Notes: generated from the sequence alone by a model not told the origin. Shown: positions 23,805-33,359, numbered from the stretch's first letter. The stretch: 64,000 nt of DNA from an uncultured Bacteroidales bacterium (GCA_934728255.1 CAKVEC010000007.1:1-64000), one strand, 5' to 3'. Program-made: numbers and translations.

Positions 23805-25718
23805 ATGAAAAAAATACCCATTACCCGGCATACGGTACCGAAAGATATATTTCATATTCTTGCTTTTGCGGCGTTGGCAGTGCTGACAGTGCTGCTGTTT
23901 CCGCGGTACAACACGTCGTTCCGCTACCATTTTGAGGTAGGCAAGCCGTGGGCATACGAACTGATGACGGCAGAGTTTGACTTTCCGATTTACAAGACGG
24001 ACAAGCAGTTGAAACAGGAACAAGCACAACTCCTGTCGGGTTTTGCACCGTGTTTCCGCTATACGGGCGTTGGTGCAGGACAATCGCCGTTGATTGTGTC
24101 GCTGCAAGATATGGAGGTCCTCAGGAATGAGGGTTACAGCCGCATATCGGTGGTACAGAACCGCACGTCGAAAGTGTATCCGCTGTCGCAGGTCTATACA
24201 CCGGGCAAGGCGCGGGAGCATTTCGGCGAGGCATACAACAACGCCAAGCCCAATCTGGTACAGGATACGACTCTGACCAACACGATGCGTGCCAAGTTGC
24301 TTGCTTCGATTGCGCCTACGCAGGGAGTGATACAGGCGGGGGAGAAGATTATCGACCGCGGTGAGATTGTAACAGAGCAGGATTATCAGATACTGGAATC
24401 GCTGCGCCGTGCATACGAGGACGAAAGCGTCAGCCAGCACCAGCGGATATTGTCCATAGTGGGCGAAAGTATTATGATATGCCTGTTTATTGCGCTGTTT
24501 GTCATCTACTTGTATGTATTCCGCCGTTCTTATATCCAAAGTACCTCCACGGTCTTGTTCTTCTGTTTGGCGTCGGCGATAGTGATTGTGCTGTCGTGCC
24601 TGACACTGCGCTATACGAGCCTGAGTATCTACCTGATACCGTTTGCGTGGGTACCTATTCTGACGCGTGTATTCTTCGATGCGCGTACGGGGTTGTTTCT
24701 GCATTTTACGACGGTGCTGATCGTATCGCTGGCAGTGCCCGCACCGGTGGAGTTCTTTTTTATCCAGGTAACCGTGGGCATGGTGGCGGTATCAAGTCTG
24801 AGCGATATGACGCGCAGGGCGCAGTTAGCCCAGACGGCAGGTTGGATATTCCTGACGCAGACAGTGGCTTATACCGCTTTTGCGTTTGCCACGTCGGGGG
24901 ACTACCACGCCATAGACCCGATGATGTACGTATATTTCCTGGTGAACGCACTGCTGATTATCGGTTCGTACGGAATGATTTATCTGTTTGAGAAACTATT
25001 CCGTTTCATCTCGTCGATTACGCTGGTGGAACTAACGGACATCAATTCCGACCTGCTCCATACCCTGGCTGAGAAAGCCCCCGGCACGTTTCAGCACTCG
25101 ATGCAGGTGTCGAACCTCGCCACCGAGGCGGCGAAAGCCATCGGCGCAAATGCACTATTAGTGCGCACAGGGGCATTGTACCACGATATAGGCAAACTGA
25201 CTAACCCGTACTATTTCACAGAGAACCAGCAGGGCGGTCCGAACCCGCTGTCGGAGATGGAACCGACCGAGGCGGCAAAGGTTGTGATTGCGCACGTGGC
25301 GGACGGCGTGGCATTGGCACGCAAGCATCACCTGCCGGAGGTGATTATCAACTTCATTGCCACCCACCACGGCACCTCGCTGACACGGTATTTCTATAAC
25401 ACTTATGTAAACGCACACCCCGGAGAGGAAGTGGACAAGAGGCTGTTCCAGTACCCCGGTCCGAAACCGAGTACGAAAGAGGGGGCGATACTGATGATGG
25501 CTGACGCTGTGGAAGCACGCTCCCGCAGCCTAAGTACGTTCACAGAAGAGAGTATCGGACAAGCGGTGGACCAGATGATAGACCAGCAGGTGGCGGACGG
25601 GCAGTTCTCGGAAACCCCGCTGTCGTTCAAGGATGTGGAAGATATACGCCGCGTATTCAAGACCCGATTAGTCTCGATGAATCACCACCGAATTACGTAT
25701 CCGAGTATTCAGAAATAA
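23805..25718 (+). CDS. 7TM-HD (PgpH/YqfF-like) phosphohydrolase
   Basis: A 637-residue membrane protein. One N-terminal helix (about 18-33) is followed by an extracytoplasmic 7TMR-HDED domain (to about 220), a block of seven helices (about 225-400), and a cytoplasmic HD domain. The HD domain shows HSMQVSNLATEAA, GALYHDIGKL (the HD metal ligands) and INFIATHHGTS. PgpH-type homologues hydrolyse cyclic di-AMP; this activity is an inference here. It heads a rightward run of five genes. Confidence 0.85.
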   Translation: MKKIPITRHTVPKDIFHILAFAALAVLTVLLFPRYNTSFRYHFEVGKPWAYELMTAEFDFPIYKTDKQLKQEQAQLLSGFAPCFRYTGVGAGQSPLIVSLQDMEVLRNEGYSRISVVQNRTSKVYPLSQVYTPGKAREHFGEAYNNAKPNLVQDTTLTNTMRAKLLASIAPTQGVIQAGEKIIDRGEIVTEQDYQILESLRRAYEDESVSQHQRILSIVGESIMICLFIALFVIYLYVFRRSYIQSTSTVLFFCLASAIVIVLSCLTLRYTSLSIYLIPFAWVPILTRVFFDARTGLFLHFTTVLIVSLAVPAPVEFFFIQVTVGMVAVSSLSDMTRRAQLAQTAGWIFLTQTVAYTAFAFATSGDYHAIDPMMYVYFLVNALLIIGSYGMIYLFEKLFRFISSITLVELTDINSDLLHTLAEKAPGTFQHSMQVSNLATEAAKAIGANALLVRTGALYHDIGKLTNPYYFTENQQGGPNPLSEMEPTEAAKVVIAHVADGVALARKHHLPEVIINFIATHHGTSLTRYFYNTYVNAHPGEEVDKRLFQYPGPKPSTKEGAILMMADAVEARSRSLSTFTEESIGQAVDQMIDQQVADGQFSETPLSFKDVEDIRRVFKTRLVSMNHHRITYPSIQK

Positions 25719-25799
25719 TAGTTTATTAGTTTATGGGTTTATTAGTTATGCGGCGTTGAATAAGTTTAGAAGTTGAATGGGTTTAACCTAAAATAAACC

Positions 25800-25891
25800 C
25801 GCCAAACCACGTATCAACGCATAAACGCATAAACCACGTATCAACTCATCAACGCATAAACGCATAAACCAATCAACGTATCAACAAACCA
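25800..25891 (+). repeat. Octamer repeats in the DusB leader
   Basis: Units such as CGTATCAA, CGCATAAA (repeated), CTCATCAA, CCAATCAA continue up to the dusB ATG at 25892. The block AACCACGTATCAAC occurs twice. A looser repeat of the TTTATTAG type fills 25720-25760. Confidence 0.7.
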
Positions 25892-26854
25892 ATGCAACTA
25901 TATCTTGCTCCGATGGAGGATGTTACCGATCCGGCGTTCCGACTGCTCTGCAAGCGGTTCGGTGCGGACAGGGTCTATACCGAGTTTGTGAATGCCGATG
26001 CACTGGTGCGCGATGTGGCCTCCACGACCCGCAAACTGCAAATCAGCGACGAGGAACGCCCAGTGGCGATACAGATATACGGGCGCGAACCCGAACCGAT
26101 GGCGGACGCGGCACGGATTGTAGAACAGGCGAGGCCGGACTTCATCGACATCAATTTCGGTTGCCCCGTGAAGAAAGTGGCAGGCAAAGGTGCGGGCGCA
26201 GGACTGCTACAAGACATACCCAAGTTGCTCAGTATCACCCGCGCGGTGGTGGACGCAGTGCATACGCCCGTAACGGTCAAGACGCGTCTCGGCTGGGACG
26301 ACGACCACCGTATCATAGTGGACTTGGCGGAGGCGTTGCAGGATTGCGGCATTGCCGAACTGGCGATACACGGGCGGACACGCAGCCAGATGTACAGAGG
26401 CGATGCAGACTGGACGCTGATAGGGAAGGTAAAGAACAATCCGCGTATGCATATCCCGATTATCGGAAACGGCGACGTTACCACCCCGGAGCGAGCCAAA
26501 GAGTGTTTCGACCGCTATGGCGTGGACGCAATAATGGTGGGACGTGCCACATTCGGCTGCCCGTGGATATTCGAGGACATGAAACACTATCTGGAGACCG
26601 GCGAACTGCTGCCACAGCGCGATATGGCATGGTGTGTAGGCATACTGAAAGAGCATGTACTGCGCAGTATCGACTGGATAGGCGACGAGCGCAAGGGGAT
26701 AGTCCACAGCCGCCGCCATTTTGCCGCTTCGCCCGTTTTCAAAGGGCTGCCCGATTTCAAGCAGACCCGCATCGCACTGCTCCGCGCGGAAACGAAGGAC
26801 GAGGTGTTCCGCATAATGGACGAGATAGTGGAGAGGTACGGGGGGAGAAGTTAG
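25892..26854 (+). CDS. dusB: tRNA-dihydrouridine synthase (DusB-like)
   Basis: A 320-residue FMN enzyme that reduces uridine in the tRNA D-loop. LAPMEDVTDPAFR (about 4-16) is the N-terminal signature, DINFGCPVKKVAGKGAGAGL (about 86-105) holds the catalytic cysteine, and HGRTRSQMYRGDADW (about 160-174) and GNGDV (about 192-196) bind FMN phosphate. The stop codon TAG lies in the first unit of a 12-copy heptamer array. Confidence 0.93.
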   Translation: MQLYLAPMEDVTDPAFRLLCKRFGADRVYTEFVNADALVRDVASTTRKLQISDEERPVAIQIYGREPEPMADAARIVEQARPDFIDINFGCPVKKVAGKGAGAGLLQDIPKLLSITRAVVDAVHTPVTVKTRLGWDDDHRIIVDLAEALQDCGIAELAIHGRTRSQMYRGDADWTLIGKVKNNPRMHIPIIGNGDVTTPERAKECFDRYGVDAIMVGRATFGCPWIFEDMKHYLETGELLPQRDMAWCVGILKEHVLRSIDWIGDERKGIVHSRRHFAASPVFKGLPDFKQTRIALLRAETKDEVFRIMDEIVERYGGRS

Positions 26855-26929
26855 AAGTTAGAAGTTAGAAGTTAGAAGTTAGAAGTTAGAAGTTAGAAGT
26901 TAGAAGTTAGAAGTTAGAAGTTAGAAGTT
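26846..26929 (+). repeat. Twelve perfect AGAAGTT heptamers
   Basis: Twelve identical tandem 7-bp units with no interruption, overlapping the last codons and stop of dusB and ending 56 bases before the dCMP deaminase ATG. Because 7 is not a multiple of 3, unit changes cannot alter DusB beyond its stop in unit 1-2, but they change the spacing to the next gene. Confidence 0.97.
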
Positions 26930-26985
26930 AGAGATTTAGCGTGGCACGGGATTTGTATAACGATAGGCGAAACAGACTTACAACT

Positions 26986-27411
26986 ATGGACAAACAGACC
27001 AAACGAGACCATCTGTATATGCGTATGGCACGCACATGGGCGGAGAACAGTTACTGCCGCCGCCGCCAAGTGGGTGCACTGCTGGTAAAAGACCAGATGA
27101 TCATATCCGACGGCTACAACGGCACACCGAGCGGTTTTGAGAACAACTGCGAAGACGAGAACAACGTATCCAAGCCCTACGTACTGCACGCCGAAGCGAA
27201 TGCGATCACCAAGGTGGCACGCAGCAACAACAGCAGTGAGGGTGCGACGCTGTACGTTACCGCCTCGCCCTGTATGGAATGCTCCAAACTGATTATCCAG
27301 GCGGGTATCAAACGCGTGGTATATGGCGAAGAATACCGCATCATGGACGGCATAGACCTGCTGCAACGGGCGGGGATAGAGGTGTGTTTCCTAAAGGATA
27401 TAGAAAAATAG
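26986..27411 (+). CDS. Deoxycytidylate (dCMP) deaminase
   Basis: A 141-residue zinc-dependent deaminase. HAEANAI (about 67-73) supplies the zinc-binding histidine and catalytic glutamate, and SPCMECSKLI (about 92-101) the two zinc cysteines. The CRRRQVGALLVKD opening is typical of the ComEB/dCMP deaminase group, which makes dUMP for thymidylate synthesis. The ATG at 26986 was chosen; an upstream GTG at 26941 would add 15 residues without conserved features. Confidence 0.9.
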   Translation: MDKQTKRDHLYMRMARTWAENSYCRRRQVGALLVKDQMIISDGYNGTPSGFENNCEDENNVSKPYVLHAEANAITKVARSNNSSEGATLYVTASPCMECSKLIIQAGIKRVVYGEEYRIMDGIDLLQRAGIEVCFLKDIEK

Positions 27412-27428
27412 AAGGATAGAAAAATAGA
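27396..27428 (+). repeat. Octamer repeat at the dCMP deaminase/S41 junction
   Basis: Units ATAGAAAA, ATAGAAGG, ATAGAAAA, ATAGAATG overlap the end of the deaminase gene and run into the start codon region of the S41 protease gene. Confidence 0.7.
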
Positions 27429-27434
27429 ATGATT

Positions 27435-29063
27435 ATGAAGAACGTAAAGAAATATATTTTCCCGACGGTGGCGGTGGTATGCTTGCTGGCGGGTTTCCTG
27501 ATAGGCGATGCGGTGAGCAACAAGGTGAACGCACAGCGTTTTGTATTCCAGAACGGGCAGTTCTACCAGCAGCCGTCATCGAAGATAGACCAGTTGATGC
27601 AACTGATGCAAACCGCGTATGTGGACGAATTGGATATCGATTCGATCACCGACGAGGTAATGCAGGACATCGTGCAGAAACTCGATCCGCACTCCGCCTA
27701 TATTCCCAAGAAAGACCTCGAGATGGTCAATTCGGAGTTGTCGTCTTCGTTCTCGGGTATCGGCGTGCAGTTCACCATACAGAGCGACACGGTTAACATC
27801 GTTGCCGTGGTAGCAGGCGGTCCGAGCGAGGGTATCGGCGTGCTGGCGGGGGACAAGATCATCACCGTGGACGACTCGCTGTTTGTGGGCAAGAAAATCA
27901 ACAACGAGCGTGTGATGCACACGCTGCGTGGCGAGAAAGGCACGAAAGTGAAAATCGGCGTAAAGCGTAGCGGCGAACCCGACCTGCTCCACTACACCAT
28001 CACCCGCGGCGATATACCCGTAACATCGGTGGATGCAAAGTTTATCATTCCCGCAAAGAACGGCGAAAAGATCGGTTTCGTGCGCGTGAACAAATTCGGC
28101 GAAAACACCTACAATGAGTTCATCTCGGCATTGGCATCGCTCAAAGCACAGGGAGCAACGGCGTATATTGTGGACCTGCGCGAGAACTCGGGCGGGTTTA
28201 TGGACCAGGCTATCCGTATGGCTAACGAGTTTCTCAATGCAGGCGAGATGATTGTCTATGCCGAGGGACGTGCTTACCCGCGCTACGAGGCGAAAGCCAA
28301 CGGAACCGGACGTTTCAAAAATGTGCCGCTCGCCGTACTGATTGACGATTTCTCGGCATCGGCAAGCGAGATCTTCTCGGGGGCTATGCAGGATAACGAC
28401 CGCGCCGTGATAGTAGGTCGCCGCTCGTTTGGCAAGGGACTGGTACAACAGCAGATGCCTTTTGCGGACGGCAGTGCAATACGCCTGACCGTGGCACGCT
28501 ATTACACTCCCTCGGGACGTTGCATACAGAAGCCCTATACCCTCGGCGACCAAATGGACTACGAGAAAGAATTGTTCGACCGCTTTGAGAACGGCGAATT
28601 TTACAATGCAGACAGCATCCACTACACCGACACAACAGCATACCATACCAAGAAAGGACGTATCGTACACGGTGGCGGAGGTATTATGCCCGATGTGTTT
28701 GTAGGACGCGACACGACGCTATATAGCCCGTATTTCAACAAGGTGGTCAATCGTGCATACACCTATCAATTTGCCTACCAATATACCAACCAGCACCGCA
28801 AGGAACTGACGAAGTACAAGGATTGGCAGGCATTGGAGAAGCACCTGAATGACGCCAACTGGCTGCCCGAGTTTGTAGCATACTGCAAGGACAAGGGGAT
28901 AGAACCCGACGAAGCGGATATACGCAAATCGCGCCAGCCGCTGACCCGATTAGTGAATGCCTACATTGTACGCAATATACTCGGCGACGAAGGTTTCTTC
29001 CCGCTCTTTGAGCGCGACGACGAAATTACCAAGCGGGCGGTAGAGGAACTCTCAAAGAACTAA
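27435..29063 (+). CDS. S41-family carboxy-terminal processing peptidase
   Basis: A 542-residue exported protease. A signal anchor (about 5-25) is followed by an N-terminal helical region, a PDZ domain (about 80-170, GIGVQFTIQSDTVNIV ... GVLAGDKIITVDD), and the catalytic domain. FSASASEIFSGAMQDN holds the nucleophilic serine and RRSFGKGLVQQ the general-base lysine. It cleaves C-terminal tails of envelope proteins. An ATG two codons upstream (27429) is an equally possible start. Confidence 0.9.
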   Translation: MKNVKKYIFPTVAVVCLLAGFLIGDAVSNKVNAQRFVFQNGQFYQQPSSKIDQLMQLMQTAYVDELDIDSITDEVMQDIVQKLDPHSAYIPKKDLEMVNSELSSSFSGIGVQFTIQSDTVNIVAVVAGGPSEGIGVLAGDKIITVDDSLFVGKKINNERVMHTLRGEKGTKVKIGVKRSGEPDLLHYTITRGDIPVTSVDAKFIIPAKNGEKIGFVRVNKFGENTYNEFISALASLKAQGATAYIVDLRENSGGFMDQAIRMANEFLNAGEMIVYAEGRAYPRYEAKANGTGRFKNVPLAVLIDDFSASASEIFSGAMQDNDRAVIVGRRSFGKGLVQQQMPFADGSAIRLTVARYYTPSGRCIQKPYTLGDQMDYEKELFDRFENGEFYNADSIHYTDTTAYHTKKGRIVHGGGGIMPDVFVGRDTTLYSPYFNKVVNRAYTYQFAYQYTNQHRKELTKYKDWQALEKHLNDANWLPEFVAYCKDKGIEPDEADIRKSRQPLTRLVNAYIVRNILGDEGFFPLFERDDEITKRAVEELSKN

Positions 29064-29095
29064 AAACAAAAGACAAAGAACTAAGAACAATAAAG
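29054..29095 (+). repeat. Heptamer repeat at the S41/aminopeptidase junction
   Basis: Units AAAGAAC, TAAAAAC, AAAAGAC, AAAGAAC, TAAGAAC, AATAAAG run from the last codons of the S41 gene (its TAA is inside a unit) to three bases before the next ATG. Confidence 0.75.
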
Positions 29096-29097
29096 AT

Positions 29098-30891
29098 ATG
29101 ACTGTTTTGGAAAAATTGGCTGCTTTGCGCGGGTTGATGCGCGAGCAACAGTTGAGTGCGTATATCGTACCCGGTACAGATCCGCACGCATCGGAATATA
29201 TGGCGGAGCATTGGACGGAAATCACATGGTTGTCCGGTTTCAAGGGCGAGACCGGTACCGTGCTGGTTACTATGGACAAAGCGTTCCTTTGGACGGATTC
29301 GCGCTACTACCTGCAGGCAAATATCGAGTTGGCAGGTTCATCGGTGGAACTGATGCGCGAGTCGGATATCGACTGTCCGACCATTCCCCAATGGCTCTGC
29401 GAGAACGTACAGGGCACGGTAGGACTGAACCCCGAGATGTACAGTGTGAACGCTTTTGCGGCACTGCAAAGCGAATTAGGAGAAGCAGGGCTGACCACCA
29501 AGTCTATTGATCTGATCCGCCCGCTATGGGTAGATGATCGTCCCGCTATCCCGCAGAACCCGCTATACGAATACGAGGAGCAGTATGCAGGCGAGTCGGT
29601 ACAAAGCAAACTGGCACGTATCCGCGAAGCAATGACAAAGAAAAAAGCCGACGCAATGATTATCTCCGCATTGGACGAGATAGCATGGCTGCTCAATATC
29701 CGCGGCACGGACGTGGAGTATAATCCGGTAGTAATCAGTTACGTGGTATTGGAACAAAACCGCTGCACATTGTTTGTGGATGCCAAGAAAGTGGATGCCA
29801 AGGCGGCTGCCTATCTGCAACGCGAACATATTGATATACAAGGCTACGAGGACGTGTTTGCCTATATCGCCGGTCTCAAAGGCACCGTGCTATACGACGG
29901 GGCGAAAGTGAACGAGGCTCTCTATGAGGCTATTCCTGCAGCGTGCCGCAAGGTGAATGCACAGTCGCCAATACTTGTCGCCAAGAGTAAAAAGAATGCA
30001 GTGGAGATTGAGGGTGAGCGCATTGCCATGCGCGAGGACGCTGTGGCGCTGACCCGTTTCTTCCGCTGGCTGGAGGAAGAGGCGTTTGCCAACGGACAGG
30101 CGCAGACCGAATGGTCGCTGATGGAAAAACTGCACGAATACCGCGCTATGGGTCGTCATTTTGTAGAGGAATCGTTCGGTACAATTGCCGGCTACAATGG
30201 CAACGGGGCCATCGTCCACTATGCCGCCACGGCGGATAACTGCGCCGAGGTGCGCCCCGAAGGAATGCTACTTTTGGACTCGGGCGGGCAATATCTCGAC
30301 GGAACCACCGACATTACACGTACCACATGGCTCGGCGGTGCGATACCCGAACAGGCGAAACTCGACTACACCTATACCCTCAAAGGGCACATCGCTTTGC
30401 AGACCGCCCGTTTCCCACGCGGTACACGCGGCAATCAGTTGGATGCGTTGGCAAAACAATATATGTGGGCAAACGGTATCACCTTCGGGCATGGTACGGG
30501 GCATGGTGTAGGGCATTTCCTCGGTTGCCACGAGGGACCGCAGAACGTGCGTACCGACAACAACCCGACGCAGTTGGAGGTTGGACAGATTGTATCGGAC
30601 GAACCGGGTATCTACCGTACCAACCAATGGGGTATCCGCATCGAGAACTTGATCACCGTCATTCCCACAGAGCGCAAAGCCGCAGCAACCACCGATGACG
30701 AGTTCCTGACATTCGAAACGCTGACCCTCTGTTTCTATGACACCGCGCTCATCGAGATGTCGCTGATGACACCCGCCGAGATCGAATGGCTCAACGCTTA
30801 TCACGCATATGTATATAAGGAAATTGCACCACGCTTGGACGCACACGATGCGGCTTTCCTGAAAGAGAAGTGCGAGCCGCTGTCGCTCTAA
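29098..30891 (+). CDS. Xaa-Pro aminopeptidase (aminopeptidase P, M24B)
   Basis: A 597-residue metallopeptidase of the three-domain type that also includes eukaryotic cytosolic aminopeptidase P. Two creatinase-like N-terminal domains precede the pita-bread catalytic domain. Metal ligands are seen as the two Asp in LDSGGQYLDGTTDITRT, His in HGTGHGVGHFLGCHEGP and Glu in DEPGIYRTNQWGIRIEN. It removes N-terminal residues that precede proline. A strong bidirectional terminator follows. Confidence 0.93.
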   Translation: MTVLEKLAALRGLMREQQLSAYIVPGTDPHASEYMAEHWTEITWLSGFKGETGTVLVTMDKAFLWTDSRYYLQANIELAGSSVELMRESDIDCPTIPQWLCENVQGTVGLNPEMYSVNAFAALQSELGEAGLTTKSIDLIRPLWVDDRPAIPQNPLYEYEEQYAGESVQSKLARIREAMTKKKADAMIISALDEIAWLLNIRGTDVEYNPVVISYVVLEQNRCTLFVDAKKVDAKAAAYLQREHIDIQGYEDVFAYIAGLKGTVLYDGAKVNEALYEAIPAACRKVNAQSPILVAKSKKNAVEIEGERIAMREDAVALTRFFRWLEEEAFANGQAQTEWSLMEKLHEYRAMGRHFVEESFGTIAGYNGNGAIVHYAATADNCAEVRPEGMLLLDSGGQYLDGTTDITRTTWLGGAIPEQAKLDYTYTLKGHIALQTARFPRGTRGNQLDALAKQYMWANGITFGHGTGHGVGHFLGCHEGPQNVRTDNNPTQLEVGQIVSDEPGIYRTNQWGIRIENLITVIPTERKAAATTDDEFLTFETLTLCFYDTALIEMSLMTPAEIEWLNAYHAYVYKEIAPRLDAHDAAFLKEKCEPLSL

Positions 30892-30904
30892 AAACATAGC
30901 ATAC

Positions 30905-30942
30905 AATAAAAGAGGCTGCCCGATATGGGCAGCCTCTTTTTT
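30905..30942. terminator. Bidirectional terminator between pepP-like gene and glyS
   Basis: AAAGAGGCTGCC pairs with GGCAGCCTCTTT around CGATAT, flanked by A- and T-tracts so it can serve both converging genes. Confidence 0.9.
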
Positions 30943-30964
30943 ATAACTTTATTGTTGCAGGATT

Positions 30965-32515
30965 TTATTTCCCCATTATCTTGCGATAAAGCACTTTCGG
31001 GTCAACGGCTTTGGCGATAAGAGCATGCAAATCGTTGATATTCACACGCTCCTGTTGCATTGTATCGCGGAAGCGGACAGTCACGCAGTTGTCGGTCAGT
31101 GTATCATGATCCACCGTGATACAGAACGGTGTACCGATAGCATCCTGACGGCGGTAGCGTTTGCCGATAGAGTCTTTCTCGTCGTAGTTGGTATGGAAAT
31201 CGAACTTGAGCATATCCACTATCTCACGCGCTTTCTCGGGCAGCCCGTCCTTGCGCACCAACGGCATCACGCATGCTTTCACCGGTGCCAGCACAGGCGG
31301 CAGGTTCAGCACCACGCGGGTATCGCCACCCTCCAACTGCTCCTCTTTGTATGCCGAGCACATCACGCTGAGGAACATACGATCCACACCGATAGAGGTC
31401 TCTATGACATACGGAGTGTAACTCTGGTTCAGTTCGGGGTCGAAATACTCCATCTTCTTGCCGCTGAACTTTGCATGCTGGCTCAGGTCGAAGTTCGTAC
31501 GGCTGTGGATACCCTCCACCTCCTTGAAACCAAACGGCATCAGGAACTCGATGTCGGTAGCGGCATTGGCATAGTGCGCCAGTTTCTCGTGGTCGTGGAA
31601 ACGGTATTTCTCGTCGCCCAAACCGAGGGCTTTGTGCCATTTCAGGCGGAACTCTTTCCAGTGTTTGAACCACTCCATCTCTGTGCCGGGGCGTACGAAG
31701 AACTGCATCTCCATCTGCTCAAACTCACGCATACGGAATACAAACTGGCGGGCAACGATCTCATTGCGGAACGCCTTGCCGATCTGTGCAATACCGAAAG
31801 GTATCTTCATACGTCCGGTCTTCTGCACATTGAGGAAATTGACAAAGATACCCTGCGCGGTCTCGGGACGGAGATAAATCTTCATAGCCGCATCGGAGGT
31901 CGAACCCATCTCGGTCTGGAACATCAGGTTGAACTGGCGTACATCCGTCCAGTTGCGCGTGCCGCTGATCGGACAAACGATTTCCTCGTCGAGAATGATT
32001 TGTTTCAGTTCTGCCAAGTCGTTGTCATTCATCGCCTTGCTATAACGCTCGTGCAATGCGTTGCGTTTCTCAATATGCTCCTTTACACGCTCGTTGGTCT
32101 GCTTGTAGAGTTCCTCGTCAAAGTTGTCACCAAAGCGTTTGCGGGCTTTCTCCAACTCTTTCTCGATCTTCTCGTCATATTTGGCAATCTGGTCTTCGAT
32201 CAGCACGTCGGCACGGTAGCGTTTCTTCGAGTCGCGGTTGTCAATCAGCGGGTCGTTGAATGCGTCCACGTGTCCCGAAGCCTTCCATACGGTCGGATGC
32301 ATAAAGATGGCAGCATCAATACCCACGATGTTCTCGTGCAGCAGCGTCATCGAATCCCACCAGTATTTTTTGATATTGTTTTTCAGTTCCACGCCGTTCT
32401 GTCCGTAGTCATAAACGGCTGCCAGTCCGTCGTAGATATCGCTGCTCGGGAATACGAATCCGTACTCCTTGCAATGCGCGACAATCTTTTTGAATGTTTC
32501 TTCTTGTGTTGCCAT
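30965..32515 (-). CDS. glyS: Glycyl-tRNA synthetase (dimeric class II type)
   Basis: A 516-residue single-chain alpha2-type enzyme. Class II motifs are visible: motif 2 in FRNEIVARQFVFRMREFEQME, split here, the glycine-pocket segment YLRPETAQGIFVNF, and motif 3 in ETSIGVDRMFL near residue 395. A C-terminal anticodon-binding domain follows. The gene-symbol convention varies (glyS or glyQS). The start MATQEETFKK at 32515 was chosen; the longer frame covers the promoter. The promoter shares a 20-base block with that of the tRNA-Gly gene in this window. Confidence 0.95.
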   Translation of the reverse strand: MATQEETFKKIVAHCKEYGFVFPSSDIYDGLAAVYDYGQNGVELKNNIKKYWWDSMTLLHENIVGIDAAIFMHPTVWKASGHVDAFNDPLIDNRDSKKRYRADVLIEDQIAKYDEKIEKELEKARKRFGDNFDEELYKQTNERVKEHIEKRNALHERYSKAMNDNDLAELKQIILDEEIVCPISGTRNWTDVRQFNLMFQTEMGSTSDAAMKIYLRPETAQGIFVNFLNVQKTGRMKIPFGIAQIGKAFRNEIVARQFVFRMREFEQMEMQFFVRPGTEMEWFKHWKEFRLKWHKALGLGDEKYRFHDHEKLAHYANAATDIEFLMPFGFKEVEGIHSRTNFDLSQHAKFSGKKMEYFDPELNQSYTPYVIETSIGVDRMFLSVMCSAYKEEQLEGGDTRVVLNLPPVLAPVKACVMPLVRKDGLPEKAREIVDMLKFDFHTNYDEKDSIGKRYRRQDAIGTPFCITVDHDTLTDNCVTVRFRDTMQQERVNINDLHALIAKAVDPKVLYRKIMGK

Positions 32516-32551
32516 ATCTGTATTGTTAAAAGTTTCCTTGGTATAACCGTG

Positions 32552-32582
32552 CAAAATTACTGCTTTTTCACGATATACGCAA
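32552..32582 (-). promoter_or_regulatory. Promoter of glyS
   Basis: On the minus strand TTG (32580-32582), 20 bp, TAATTTTG (32552-32559), 36 bases before the start. The block GTGCAAAATTACTGCTTTTT on the plus strand (32549-32568) is identical to 113-132. Confidence 0.7.
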
Positions 32583-32723
32583 TAGCGTTCTTTTTTTTTG
32601 CAGTGTTCCGATATGTTCTGGCAGCGTTGTTCTGGCAACGTTCCCGCAGGTTTTCATACCCTGCCTGCACCACAAAGGATTGTACATCCTGTTACCAATC
32701 GTTATACTTCTATATAACAACAT

Positions 32724-32767
32724 CGGGTGATTATCGGGTGATTAACGGGTGATTAACGGGTTGTTCA
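32724..32767 (+). repeat. Four tandem 11-mers with GGGTGATT core
   Basis: CGGGTGATTAT, CGGGTGATTAA, CGGGTGATTAA, CGGGTTGTTCA with no spacing. The array lies in the 334-base divergent region between glyS and the PH-domain gene. Confidence 0.88.
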
Positions 32768-32797
32768 GCATAGAATGTACTATGTTCATTGCATCAA

Positions 32798-32829
32798 TTT
32801 GCATATTCACCATATTTTTCCTACCTTTG
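32798..32829 (+). promoter_or_regulatory. Promoter of the PH-domain gene
   Basis: TTTG (32798-32801), 20 bp, TACCTTTG (32822-32829), 20 bases before the ATG. Confidence 0.75.
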
Positions 32830-32849
32830 CAAATCCAACACACATACCT

Positions 32850-33359
32850 ATGACAACCGCCTCATCACAGTGCCTATGGAGTCCGCGTATCAAGTGGACT
32901 ACCGCAATCGGACTGACCGTAATCATTTCTGCCGTTGCCTATAGTCTCTATCTTTGTCTGCATACCACCGATGCTGCCACGCAATATACGGCATGGGCAG
33001 CCATAGTTGTACTATGCGTATTATTGTCAGGTGCCGTATTACAAACACCTCGGTATGTGAGCGTTAGCAGCGAAAAGGTACGGATACATCTGCTCTGTAC
33101 CTCGGTAGATATTTCCAAGGAAGAGATAGAGCGGATAGAGCACTTGCCGTCGGGCCTGGCAGCAGTGCGGATTGTGGGAATGGGCAATTTCTTCGGCAAT
33201 GTAGGTCTGTTCCATAGCGACTACTGCGGGCGGTACTACTCCTTTGTCACCAACCCGCAAGACATCTGCCTCATCTACCGCCGCGGCAAAAAGCCCGTCG
33301 CCGTCAGCGTGGCAGACGCATCCATATTCAACAATATCACCAAGGTGGAAGAGAAATAA
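32850..33359 (+). CDS. Two-helix membrane protein with bacterial PH-like domain
   Basis: A 169-residue protein. Two transmembrane helices (about 20-38 and 48-64) are followed by a soluble C-terminal beta-rich domain (about 70-165), with VSSEKVRIHLLC, DISKEEIERIEHL and YYSFVTNPQDICLI, the pattern of small bacterial PH domains. Such proteins are of unknown function. The ATG at 32850 was chosen because it follows a full promoter and the in-frame upstream part overlaps that promoter. Confidence 0.65.
   Translation: MTTASSQCLWSPRIKWTTAIGLTVIISAVAYSLYLCLHTTDAATQYTAWAAIVVLCVLLSGAVLQTPRYVSVSSEKVRIHLLCTSVDISKEEIERIEHLPSGLAAVRIVGMGNFFGNVGLFHSDYCGRYYSFVTNPQDICLIYRRGKKPVAVSVADASIFNNITKVEEK

Noticed and set aside
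26846..26929. Tandem repeats considered as a CRISPR array
   Set aside because: Units are 7 bp and contiguous, without spacers, and no cas genes are present.
31025..32752. 575-codon open frame opposite glyS
   Set aside because: Antisense shadow of glycyl-tRNA synthetase; no motif and no promoter.
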